Part shown: one piece after another, positions 1 to 6,485 of the stretch
Position numbering within the stretch: position 1 is the stretch's first letter
Layout: each line of letters starts with the position of its first letter
Assembly: GCA_002085035.1 (NCBI GenBank)
Contig: MZGM01000023.1
Coordinates: forward strand, 3,867 to 13,579
DNA length: 9,713 nt
Source of the DNA: Candidatus Zhuqueibacterota bacterium 4484_219
GTDB taxonomy: Bacteria > Zhuqueibacterota > JdFR-76 > 4484-219
Reading direction: 5' to 3'
The notes under the pieces: generated by a model
Told to the model about the DNA's origin: nothing
The model's input: only the letters and a program-made list of their open reading frames with translations
Database searches by the model: none
Position numbers and translations under genes: made by a program

Positions 1-1120
1 TACTACAAGTTACCTTGGTCAGGTCTATTTTTTGTCCTTTTAGCCCTGAATCAATCCGACTACCATCTTTACTCAAAGAAGACAAAATCTTCCCAGCAAC
101 AGCATGACGAGTTTTCTCCCATTTTTCGTATTCCAACACATGACACTGGTAACATGTTAGGCTTCCTTTTAATACTTTTTCATCACTCAAATTGATTCTG
201 CTGATCTGTTTGATTTTGTCAAAATAAGGTTGGACAAGATGCAACATCGACGGCTTTTCAGGAATATCAGCAGAAAGGGAAATATTCTCATATTCAGCGT
301 GGACAACTTTCCCTGTTTGCGGTATTATCTGCAAAGTCAATAAACCAAGGCTTTCTCCATCGATTCCATCGAAAATCACCCAGGTGTTACCTATTTTCTG
401 CAATTTTGCTCCAGATTGAGGTTGAGCATGACCGACAAAAATCGCTGCTACTTCGGGAAAAGCTGTTGCGAGTTGTCTTTCCTGCCCACTGGCGATATGA
501 GCCAACAAAAAAATCACATTAGTCTGTTTTTGCAAGTCAGAAATAATTCTGGAAAGTACAGGTAACGGATTTTCGATGTGAAAAAACCGTCGCTTGGTAT
601 CTGGAAAGAAATCAAAAACCTCTGGAGTTACTATTCCTATCAAACCAATGCGTAGCCTATTTTTAACCTTTATTGCACTGGAAGCAAGCTTGATCTTGTT
701 TGCAAGTCGAACATTAGCAGACCCCACTGGTAACTTAGCACCGAACAATTTCCTCTGCAGAAATGTCGCTCCATTCCAAAACTCTTGATCACCCAAATTG
801 ATGAAGTCATAGTGTAAGGATTGATAAGCGCGAATTACAAATGCATTCTGAAGCTGTCGTTCTGTGGTGGCGAGGAGATCACCACCATCAAGTAGTAACA
901 TTCCCGGATAAAGACGTCGCAAGCTATCTACAATTGTTTGCCTGCGGGGTAAACCGCCTTTTGGAGATGGGCCACAGCCACAATCGAGCAATTGACCATT
1001 GGTATTAGCGGAATAGAGCACCCGCACCGATACTACTTCTTGGGAGAAAACACAGCTTCCTACGAATAGATAGAGAAAATGGCACAGGAAGAAAAGGGTG
1101 ATCCGGGATTTGCGGTTCAT
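1..1120 (-). CDS. Exported metallophosphatase (5'-nucleotidase)-like protein with c554-type haem region, C-terminus off window
   Basis: The frame is open for 373 residues from ATG at 1120 and runs off the left edge. Residues 1-27 form a signal peptide (basic start, hydrophobic core; VFS-Q is a plausible signal peptidase I site, and Cys23 is an atypical lipobox alternative). Residues 30-270 match a UshA/calcineurin-like phosphoesterase fold of the subgroup with an early CGC motif: LLDCGC (44-49), GGL (55-57), DGGD (78-81), NLGDQE (108-113), LAH (206-208), GH (230-231). The usual first metal motif D-x-H is absent (SANTNG, 37-42), GNHE has become GDQE, and the final GHxH is GHAQ, so the catalytic site looks degraded. 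CYQCH (323-327) followed by W334 and H339 resembles the first haem motif of cytochrome c554-type multihaem domains. C372 may start another CxxCH beyond the edge. It lies 44 bases behind the Nudix gene with only a weak ribosome-binding site. Likely periplasmic or surface electron-transfer role; substrate unknown. Confidence 0.82.
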   Translation of the reverse strand, partial: MNRKSRITLFFLCHFLYLFVGSCVFSQEVVSVRVLYSANTNGQLLDCGCGPSPKGGLPRRQTIVDSLRRLYPGMLLLDGGDLLATTERQLQNAFVIRAYQSLHYDFINLGDQEFWNGATFLQRKLFGAKLPVGSANVRLANKIKLASSAIKVKNRLRIGLIGIVTPEVFDFFPDTKRRFFHIENPLPVLSRIISDLQKQTNVIFLLAHIASGQERQLATAFPEVAAIFVGHAQPQSGAKLQKIGNTWVIFDGIDGESLGLLTLQIIPQTGKVVHAEYENISLSADIPEKPSMLHLVQPYFDKIKQISRINLSDEKVLKGSLTCYQCHVLEYEKWEKTRHAVAGKILSSLSKDGSRIDSGLKGQKIDLTKVTCS

Positions 1121-1164
1121 AATCTTCAAAGTGTTTTTAAATTTAAATAAAAATGACAAAAGAA

Positions 1165-1638
1165 TCAACAATTTTTTAGGTTAATTTTTCGCTGAAAGTA
1201 GTCTTTCAAAATACGAGCATGATCGAAGGCAAGAGGGGCTGGTAGGTTTTCGGCAGTAAAGAGACCGAGATTTTTGGCGTCATCGCGAGCTTGCGGTTTA
1301 CCTTTAGCCTGAGCAATGTACACCACTGAGATAGTATGGTGACGGGGATCACGATCAGGTTCTGAATACACTCCTAACAATTCCAAAGCCCGCACTTCCA
1401 ACGAAGTCTCTTCTCGGGCTTCTCGTACAGCCGCTTGCTCACAACTTTCTCCATAGTCTACAAAGCCACCGGGAATTGCCCAACCAAAGGGATAATTTTT
1501 GCGTTCAATCAACACAATTGCCTGCTTTCCATTAGGTTGATGAAGCTCAATAATAATATCAACCGTAAGCAATGGATTTTTAAAGCGGCGAATTGTTCGT
1601 CCACAATGAGGGCAGGGAAATTCTTCGTACGTAGGCAT
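1165..1638 (-). CDS. Nudix hydrolase
   Basis: A 157-residue Nudix pyrophosphohydrolase, which would hydrolyse nucleoside-diphosphate-X compounds. The Nudix box is clear at residues 58-80: Gly58, Glu64, then REAREE at 72-77, fitting G-x5-E-x7-REUxEE, except that the usual Gly after EE is Ser79. The N-terminus carries one CPHC pair (9-12) ahead of an NP motif (21-22), like half of a zinc ribbon. Only one other Cys lies in the fold (66) and one at the C-terminus (157), so a complete four-Cys zinc site is not evident. I chose ATG at 1638 because GAGGG lies 5 bases upstream; an in-frame TTG at 1653 would add five residues but has no ribosome-binding site. It follows the kinase-like gene by about 59 bases in the same direction. 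The substrate cannot be told from the sequence; house-cleaning or ADP-ribose/NADH-type activity are possibilities. Confidence 0.92.
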   Translation of the reverse strand: MPTYEEFPCPHCGRTIRRFKNPLLTVDIIIELHQPNGKQAIVLIERKNYPFGWAIPGGFVDYGESCEQAAVREAREETSLEVRALELLGVYSEPDRDPRHHTISVVYIAQAKGKPQARDDAKNLGLFTAENLPAPLAFDHARILKDYFQRKINLKNC

Positions 1639-1697
1639 CGCAACCCTCAGCAAATTCAGGATTTAGTTTTTTACAAAATTTTGTTTTTTGAGTTCAC

Positions 1698-2330
1698 TCA
1701 TCCCAAAAATCTGAGTGCAAGTTCAATCACTATCGCTGTCCCCAGAGGAATTAGAAGATTATCGTTAACATGGATTAGATCAAGCTCAAGAAATGTGCCG
1801 GTGGCCGTTCCTAATATTACAGGCCAGAGATTAGATTTGAAAACAAGGATTCCCCATAATAACGCTGAAAGGAAAAAAGCAAGACTTCCTTCCAATGATT
1901 TTTGGTTCAGAAATCTTGTTCGCCCCCACTTTAGTCCGACTAAAGCCGACAGTGTGTCGGACAAAACCATCATGTACAAGCTAAATAAAGCCACTGGCTT
2001 AGAAAAAAACAGCACAGTCACAAAGGATCCCAACAGCAGATAGGTAGCTCCTGTGAGCTGGCGTACTTCAAATTCTCGCAGCAGTTTTGCAAATAAAAAA
2101 TCAAACACTCTGGAAAATCCCCCCCACCGCTGTCGCAGAATCTCTGTTGCACAAGCAATAATTAAACCTATAGCAAGCCCAAATAGGGCAACAGATTTTC
2201 CAAATAAGCTGTAGCCAACAGGAATTATTAAGGCAGCAAGATGGATGAGCTTGCGATAGATTTCATATCGTAACGCAATAGCAGAAACTGGACGCTCAAT
2301 ATAAGGGACTGATTCTTTCGACGAGACCAT
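1698..2330 (-). CDS. Polytopic membrane protein of the dolichol/phytol kinase-CDP-diglyceride synthase type
   Basis: A 210-residue, strongly hydrophobic protein with about six membrane segments (roughly 28-43, 46-62, 95-110, 113-133, 149-165, 168-183, plus a C-terminal stretch 190-208). Motifs typical of the SEC59/dolichol kinase and VTE5-like superfamily are visible: RKLIHL (26-31) near the N-terminus, LSDTLSALVG followed by KWG (123-136), then KSLEGS (144-149) and NDN (189-191). Members use CTP to phosphorylate a polyprenol or phytol-like alcohol; related enzymes make CDP-diacylglycerol. It would act at the inner membrane, and a lipid-carrier salvage role is an inference. The ATG lies 3 bases after the rpe stop, so translation is probably coupled to rpe; no strong ribosome-binding site is visible. 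The exact substrate is undetermined, and lysophospholipid or generic phosphatidate cytidylyltransferase annotations would be alternatives. Confidence 0.72.
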   Translation of the reverse strand: MVSSKESVPYIERPVSAIALRYEIYRKLIHLAALIIPVGYSLFGKSVALFGLAIGLIIACATEILRQRWGGFSRVFDFLFAKLLREFEVRQLTGATYLLLGSFVTVLFFSKPVALFSLYMMVLSDTLSALVGLKWGRTRFLNQKSLEGSLAFFLSALLWGILVFKSNLWPVILGTATGTFLELDLIHVNDNLLIPLGTAIVIELALRFLG

Positions 2331-2333
2331 TGT

Positions 2334-3008
2334 TCAAACCATTTGGTATTTTTTTACTCTTTCGGTGATGCGTTGGTAGGCCTGGCACAAATCACTGGCA
2401 GCAAAAATCGCTGAACCTATCACCAACACATCGGCACCACTTGCCAGAACATCTGGAACAATTTCAGCATTTATTCCGCCATCCACTTGAAGATAAATTG
2501 GTCTGTCGACAGAGCGAATCAGTTGGGACATTTTGCGAATCTTTTGGAGACTGGATTTAATAAACTCCTGCCCTCCAAATCCGGGATTTACCGACATTAC
2601 TAAAACCAAATCGACTTCTGGTAGAATTTCTTCTAAAGTTTGTACTGGAGTAGCAGGATTAATTGAAACTCCAGCTTTCATCCCTAATTTTCGAATTTGC
2701 TGGATGGTACGATGTAGATGGGGACAAGCTTCTTGATGAACTGTTAAAATATCCACCCCTACTCTCTGGAAATCCGCCAGGTAACGCTCTGGCTCGGTAA
2801 TCATCAAGTGGGCATCGAGTGGCAAATCGGTCATCTTACGAATCCAACGAATCACTACCGGGCCAAAACTAATATTAGGAACAAAGTGACCATCCATCAC
2901 ATCCAGATGAATCCAGTCGGCTCCTTGTTGTTCCACCATCTGAATCTGTTCTGCCAGCCGAGTAAAATCAGCAGAAAGGATAGATGGGGCTATTTTAATC
3001 TTTTTCAC
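2334..3008 (-). CDS. rpe: Ribulose-phosphate 3-epimerase
   Basis: Interconverts D-ribulose 5-phosphate and D-xylulose 5-phosphate in the pentose phosphate pathway; cytosolic. At 224 residues it has the usual length for this TIM-barrel family. Signature segments occur in order: APSILSADF (7-15), HLDVMDGHFVPN (34-45), DAHLMI (65-70), MSVNPGFGGQEFI (138-150) and QVDGGIN (174-180). The metal and acid-base residues His34, Asp36, His67 and Asp176 are all present, so the enzyme should be active. The start is GTG at 3008, overlapping the 3' end of the PASTA gene by 14 bases. An AGGAGG lies about 12 bases upstream, which is longer than ideal, so translational coupling to the upstream gene is likely. 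The next gene begins 3 bases after its stop. Confidence 0.97.
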   Translation of the reverse strand: MKKIKIAPSILSADFTRLAEQIQMVEQQGADWIHLDVMDGHFVPNISFGPVVIRWIRKMTDLPLDAHLMITEPERYLADFQRVGVDILTVHQEACPHLHRTIQQIRKLGMKAGVSINPATPVQTLEEILPEVDLVLVMSVNPGFGGQEFIKSSLQKIRKMSQLIRSVDRPIYLQVDGGINAEIVPDVLASGADVLVIGSAIFAASDLCQAYQRITERVKKYQMV

Positions 3009-3801
3009 TTCCCGACAAATCCTCCTGACTTTCTACCTCTACCTTGCTAACTACAATATTAACTACCCTACCCATACTAACCTCTTTACCTGCAGGTATG
3101 GACTGTCTGATTACGGTGTCTGGTAAAAGATCGTTTTGTACCTCATATTCGACTTTCCCGAGACGCAGCCCAGCTTTACTCAAAGCTTTTTTAGCTTCAT
3201 CCAGACTTTTACCAATCAGATTCGGAACAACAAAATGACTGGGAAGTTCGCCAAGACTGACAACAATATCCACTTTGGACCCCAAACGTAAGCTATCACC
3301 ACCAAGTACCGATTGTTCTGCAACTACCCCTTTGGGATAATATGATGAAAATTCGTAACGAACTTCACCGAGATTCAATCCTACTTGTCTCAACTTAAAT
3401 TCAGCATCACGAACAGAGCCACCTACTAATTTGGGAACCTGCACATTTTTCTCACCCAAACTTACGGTCAAATACACTCGACGACCACGTTTAACCGTAG
3501 AGTTAGCTACCGGGTTCTGAAACAATACCGTTCCTGCTGAATCCTGACTGGAATAGATTTCTTTGTCCTTAATCACTTTGAAGCCTTGTTTTTCCAAAAG
3601 CTTTTTCGCCTCGTCAAAGTTCATGCCAACCACGTCGGGCAAAATCACCTCATGACCATGCTTAGTGTAGAGAGGCATAATGACCTTATCACAAAGCAGA
3701 AGCAAAAAAACTGCTGCCAGGAACAAATAAACCAATCCTCTAAAAATTTTGGAGTTAATTAAATCCCTAAAACTAATTCTCTGGGTCAAAATACTCTTCA
3801 A
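2995..3801 (-). CDS. Membrane-anchored protein with three PASTA repeats
   Basis: A 268-residue protein with a short cytoplasmic N-terminus (about 1-19), one transmembrane helix (about 20-38) and an extracytoplasmic portion of three consecutive PASTA domains (about 50-115, 119-184, 189-253). Each repeat opens with a V-P-D/K/N-[LV]-[VI]-G type motif (54-59, 122-127, 192-197) and ends with a hydrophobic strand followed by SLG or SK. The tail is short and acidic. PASTA domains are known from Ser/Thr kinases and penicillin-binding proteins, where some bind peptidoglycan fragments; here there is no kinase or transpeptidase domain, so a cell-wall-sensing or scaffold role is inference. The start is TTG, chosen because GGAGGT lies 4 bases upstream and no in-frame ATG precedes the membrane helix. 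It sits between fmt and rpe, overlapping rpe by 14 bases. Confidence 0.9.
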   Translation of the reverse strand: MKSILTQRISFRDLINSKIFRGLVYLFLAAVFLLLLCDKVIMPLYTKHGHEVILPDVVGMNFDEAKKLLEKQGFKVIKDKEIYSSQDSAGTVLFQNPVANSTVKRGRRVYLTVSLGEKNVQVPKLVGGSVRDAEFKLRQVGLNLGEVRYEFSSYYPKGVVAEQSVLGGDSLRLGSKVDIVVSLGELPSHFVVPNLIGKSLDEAKKALSKAGLRLGKVEYEVQNDLLPDTVIRQSIPAGKEVSMGRVVNIVVSKVEVESQEDLSGSEKD

Positions 3802-3805
3802 ATCT

Positions 3806-3811
3806 ACCTCC
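3806..3811 (-). promoter_or_regulatory. Ribosome-binding site setting the TTG start of the PASTA protein
   Basis: GGAGGT on the minus strand lies 4 bases before the TTG at 3801. There is no in-frame ATG before the transmembrane segment, and an ATG at 3841 is in a different frame. The site is therefore the main reason to accept TTG as the start. Confidence 0.65.
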
Positions 3812-3842
3812 GGCTGATTTTGTTCCTGGAAATGCAGCCATT

Positions 3843-4808
3843 TTAATTGGGTTGTTGAGCTTCCGAAGTCAGTTTTTCGCCTGGATTAATATGCGCCCCA
3901 TGCAGAAATTCCTTTACTGGAAGTCGACGATGATTTTGCAATTGCACTTCCAAAACCCGCACACATCCCTGACCTGCGCGTATTACAAATCCGTCTTTAG
4001 GATTCGCCCGCACAATTGTTCCTGGTGCTTTTTGACCACACCCTTTACCAGTAAACACTCTTGCTCGATAAATTTTCAACATCTGATCACGCCAAAATGT
4101 GTACGCCCCCGGAAAGGGAGAGAGGCCTCGAATCAGGTTTACAATTTCTTGAGAACTTCTGTTCCAATCAATACACGCCAACTTTCGATCAATTTTAGGT
4201 GCCGTGCTAATTTCACCTATTTGCTTTTTTCGTACTACTTCGCCTTTTTCGATCAACTCACATGTTTCCAAAACTAACTTTGCACCGATTGCGGCTAATC
4301 TGTCATGAAGCTCACCGGCTGTTTCTTCCTCACCAATAGCTACTTTTTCCTGAAGGATAATATCCCCTGTGTCAACTTTTTCCTCAATAAAAAACGTAGT
4401 GACACCTGTGTATTTCTCACCACGGATTATCGCCCACTGAATAGGTGCAGCACCTCGATATTTCGGCAACAAAGAAGCATGAAGATTGATGACCCCTTTA
4501 GGAGGAATACGAATTACTTCCGCAGGCAAAATTCGAAAAGCGACAACAACAAAAAGATCAGCCTCAAAATCCTTTAGCTGACGTAAAAAAGTGGGATCGG
4601 TCAATTTTTTAGGCTGCAGTACTGGCAGACCAAATTCTAATGCCCAGCGTTTTACCGGGGAGAATCGTGGTTTTAATCCCCGCCCTTGGGGTTTATCAGG
4701 CGAGGTAACAACCGCTACTAACTCCTGGGTACTATCTTTTAGAGCTGCCAGTGTTGGCAATCCAAACTCTGGTGTGCCCATAAATATCAACTTCATAATC
4801 AGTAGCAA
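3843..4808 (-). CDS. fmt: Methionyl-tRNA formyltransferase
   Basis: Transfers a formyl group from 10-formyltetrahydrofolate to initiator Met-tRNA. 321 residues, typical for the family. The N-terminal formyltransferase domain opens with LIFMGTPEFGLPTL (7-20). It contains INLHASLLPKYRGAAPI (107-123) with catalytic Asn108 and His110, and VDTGD (145-149) with catalytic Asp146, in the same positions as in the E. coli enzyme. The C-terminal domain (about 210-315) carries the FPGAYTFW segment expected for tRNA contact. The start is uncertain: TTG at 4808 has AGGA 8 bases upstream, inside the end of yajC, whereas ATG at 4796 gives the family-like MKLIFMGTPEF but has no ribosome-binding site. The yajC stop is 5 bases upstream of the TTG. 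The usual partner def (peptide deformylase) is not in this window. Confidence 0.96.
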   Translation of the reverse strand: MLLIMKLIFMGTPEFGLPTLAALKDSTQELVAVVTSPDKPQGRGLKPRFSPVKRWALEFGLPVLQPKKLTDPTFLRQLKDFEADLFVVVAFRILPAEVIRIPPKGVINLHASLLPKYRGAAPIQWAIIRGEKYTGVTTFFIEEKVDTGDIILQEKVAIGEEETAGELHDRLAAIGAKLVLETCELIEKGEVVRKKQIGEISTAPKIDRKLACIDWNRSSQEIVNLIRGLSPFPGAYTFWRDQMLKIYRARVFTGKGCGQKAPGTIVRANPKDGFVIRAGQGCVRVLEVQLQNHRRLPVKEFLHGAHINPGEKLTSEAQQPN

Positions 4809-4813
4809 TCAAT

Positions 4814-5128
4814 TTATCCTAACTTCCTGGCAATAGAACTGCGGGCAATCTCCAGCTTGACGTTGTCATCAACTTTAAGAATGAGAGTATTATCCTTTTC
4901 TTTGATACCCACAATTGTACCATAAATGCCACCTACCGTAACAACTTTGTCACCTTTCTTCAAGCTGGCGATCATCTTCTGAAGTTCTTTTTGCTTTTTA
5001 CTCTGTGGCCGGATCATCAAAAACCAAATAATGAGAAAAATCAAAATGAACGGCAACAGAGCAAAAAAGGTGCTACCGCGCTGCGAACCTTGTGAAGCTT
5101 GCAGGATTACTGGTAAAAATGCCCACAC
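4814..5128 (-). CDS. yajC: Sec translocon accessory protein YajC
   Basis: A 104-residue single-pass inner-membrane protein of the SecDF-YajC complex, which assists SecYEG in protein export. The layout is typical of YajC: a short N-terminus, one transmembrane helix (about 20-39) ending in MIRPQSKKQKE (38-48), then a small cytoplasmic domain with LKKGDKVVTVGGIYGTIVGI (56-75) and an alternating strand region ending in an ARSSIARKLG-like tail (95-104). The start is GTG at 5128, fixed by AAGGAGG 5 bases upstream. It lies 187 bases after tgt, the family's common neighbour, but is followed by fmt where secD would often be found. Its 3' end probably carries the ribosome-binding site of fmt. Confidence 0.93.
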   Translation of the reverse strand: MWAFLPVILQASQGSQRGSTFFALLPFILIFLIIWFLMIRPQSKKQKELQKMIASLKKGDKVVTVGGIYGTIVGIKEKDNTLILKVDDNVKLEIARSSIARKLG

Positions 5129-5315
5129 GATGCCCTCCTTTCAGTTTGTTTACATTGCTCATTGAGTTAATCTTTCAAGCCGGGAAACAACTCCTGTAGA
5201 CCATAGGAAACCATTAGATCTCATCCTCTACCCTCTTCTTCTTTTAAAGGAGAAAAGGAATTGGCTTCTTTTTTGACCTTACTCCCTTGCCCTTTAGACG
5301 GCCTCTCTTTTTTGT
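5129..5315. other. Intergenic region between tgt and yajC
   Basis: These 187 bases are the longest gap within the minus-strand gene run. Apart from the yajC ribosome-binding site I see no convincing gene, promoter or terminator. On the minus strand there is a Lys/Glu-rich open stretch without a start, and a 21-codon frame (5159-5224) with no support. It may act as the yajC leader or hold a weak internal promoter, but nothing in it is decisive. Confidence 0.4.
5134..5140 (-). promoter_or_regulatory. Strong ribosome-binding site of yajC
   Basis: AAGGAGG on the minus strand lies 5 bases before a GTG. This near-perfect anti-16S match decides the GTG start at 5128, since no ATG opens the frame before the transmembrane helix. 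Confidence 0.7.
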
Positions 5316-6485
5316 TCAGGCTGTTAACACAGAATCCTTATTTTCAAGGTGGTATTGCCGATAAAAATCATTTGCGAATTCAGGGTAGCGACTTTCTAAA
5401 ATAGCCTCCCGGGCTCGATGTACCAATTCCATGTAGAAATGGATGTTATGCAAAGTAGCGAGCCGAGGAGCCAAAATCTCTCCAGCTTGAAACAGATGGC
5501 GAATATAGGCTCGGCTAAATTTCCGACAGGCATAGCAGTCGCACTGTTCGTCAATTGGGCGAGGATCATCCCGATATATTGCATTTTTGATTACCAACCG
5601 CCCTTGCCAGGTAAAGACCGTGCCATTGCGGCCGTTCCGTGTTGGAATTACACAGTCGAACATATCAATACCCAACGCAATAGCATCCACCAAATCTTCA
5701 GGTTTGCCCACCCCCATCAGATAGTGCGGTTTGTCCTTTGGCAACTGCTCAGCGCAAAATTTGCTGATTTCTAACATGCTTTCCTTAGGTTCTCCTACCG
5801 CTAACCCACCAATAGCGTAACCATCAAAATCCAATTTTATCAATTGGTTCAGGCTAACCTGGCGAACTTCCGGATAAGTACTGCCCTGGACAATGCCAAA
5901 CAGAAACTGGCGATAACCATGGGGATTGGCAACCTTCTCAAAGTGCTCACGACAACGTTCAGCCCACTCCAGAGTCAACTGATTAGATTGCTGAGCATAT
6001 TCAAAAGAACAGGGATAAGGAGTACATTCATCCAACACCATCATTACGTCAGCACCCAGATTTCGCTCAATTTCAATGACTTTCTCGGGAGTAAAAATGT
6101 GGTGCGAACCATCCAGATGAGATTGGAAGCGTACTCCGTCGGGACTCAATTTTCGCAAGTCCGCCAAGCTAAAAACCTGGTACCCACCGCTATCAGTCAA
6201 AATCGGACGTGGCCAACTTGTAAATCGATGCAATCCCCCAAATTCGCGAATCAAATCATCACCTGGCCGAAGGTAAAGGTGATAAGTATTGGCCAGAATT
6301 ATTTGAACCGAATTTTCCAGGAGTTCGTCTGGCGAAAGCGTCTTAACTGTTCCCTGAGTACCTACTGGCATAAAAATCGGTGTCTCTACATCCCCATGGT
6401 CTGTATGCAAAATGCCTGCCCGCGCTGCGGTAGTGTCGTCCTTGGCTATCAACTCAAAAAAATTCACTGTCAATCTACCATTCAC
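5316..6485 (-). CDS. tgt: Queuine (preQ1) tRNA-ribosyltransferase
   Basis: Exchanges guanine 34 for the queuosine precursor preQ1 in GUN-anticodon tRNAs. 389 residues, full length. Key elements are present: ANTYHLYLRPG (65-75), TDSGGYQVFS (97-106) with active-site Asp98, DECTPYP (152-158), GGLAVGE (226-232) for base binding, and MFDCVIPTR (275-283) with the nucleophile Asp277. The structural zinc site is Cys315, Cys317, Cys320 and His346. The GTG at 6485 overlaps the radA stop codon in a GTGA arrangement, which suggests coupled translation. A second GTG at 6467 would give the shorter, family-like start VNFFELIAKD, so the true start could be there. No queuosine biosynthesis genes (queCDEF, queA) are in the window. 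Confidence 0.97.
   Translation of the reverse strand: MNGRLTVNFFELIAKDDTTAARAGILHTDHGDVETPIFMPVGTQGTVKTLSPDELLENSVQIILANTYHLYLRPGDDLIREFGGLHRFTSWPRPILTDSGGYQVFSLADLRKLSPDGVRFQSHLDGSHHIFTPEKVIEIERNLGADVMMVLDECTPYPCSFEYAQQSNQLTLEWAERCREHFEKVANPHGYRQFLFGIVQGSTYPEVRQVSLNQLIKLDFDGYAIGGLAVGEPKESMLEISKFCAEQLPKDKPHYLMGVGKPEDLVDAIALGIDMFDCVIPTRNGRNGTVFTWQGRLVIKNAIYRDDPRPIDEQCDCYACRKFSRAYIRHLFQAGEILAPRLATLHNIHFYMELVHRAREAILESRYPEFANDFYRQYHLENKDSVLTA

Noticed and set aside
1435..2043. A 202-codon plus-strand open frame.
   Set aside because: It lies opposite the Nudix and kinase-like genes, both of which have strong family motifs on the minus strand; the plus-strand translation shows no recognisable domain.
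5159..5224. A 21-codon minus-strand frame starting with ATG between tgt and yajC.
   Set aside because: It is short, has no recognisable motif and only a weak ribosome-binding site; frames this long are expected by chance.
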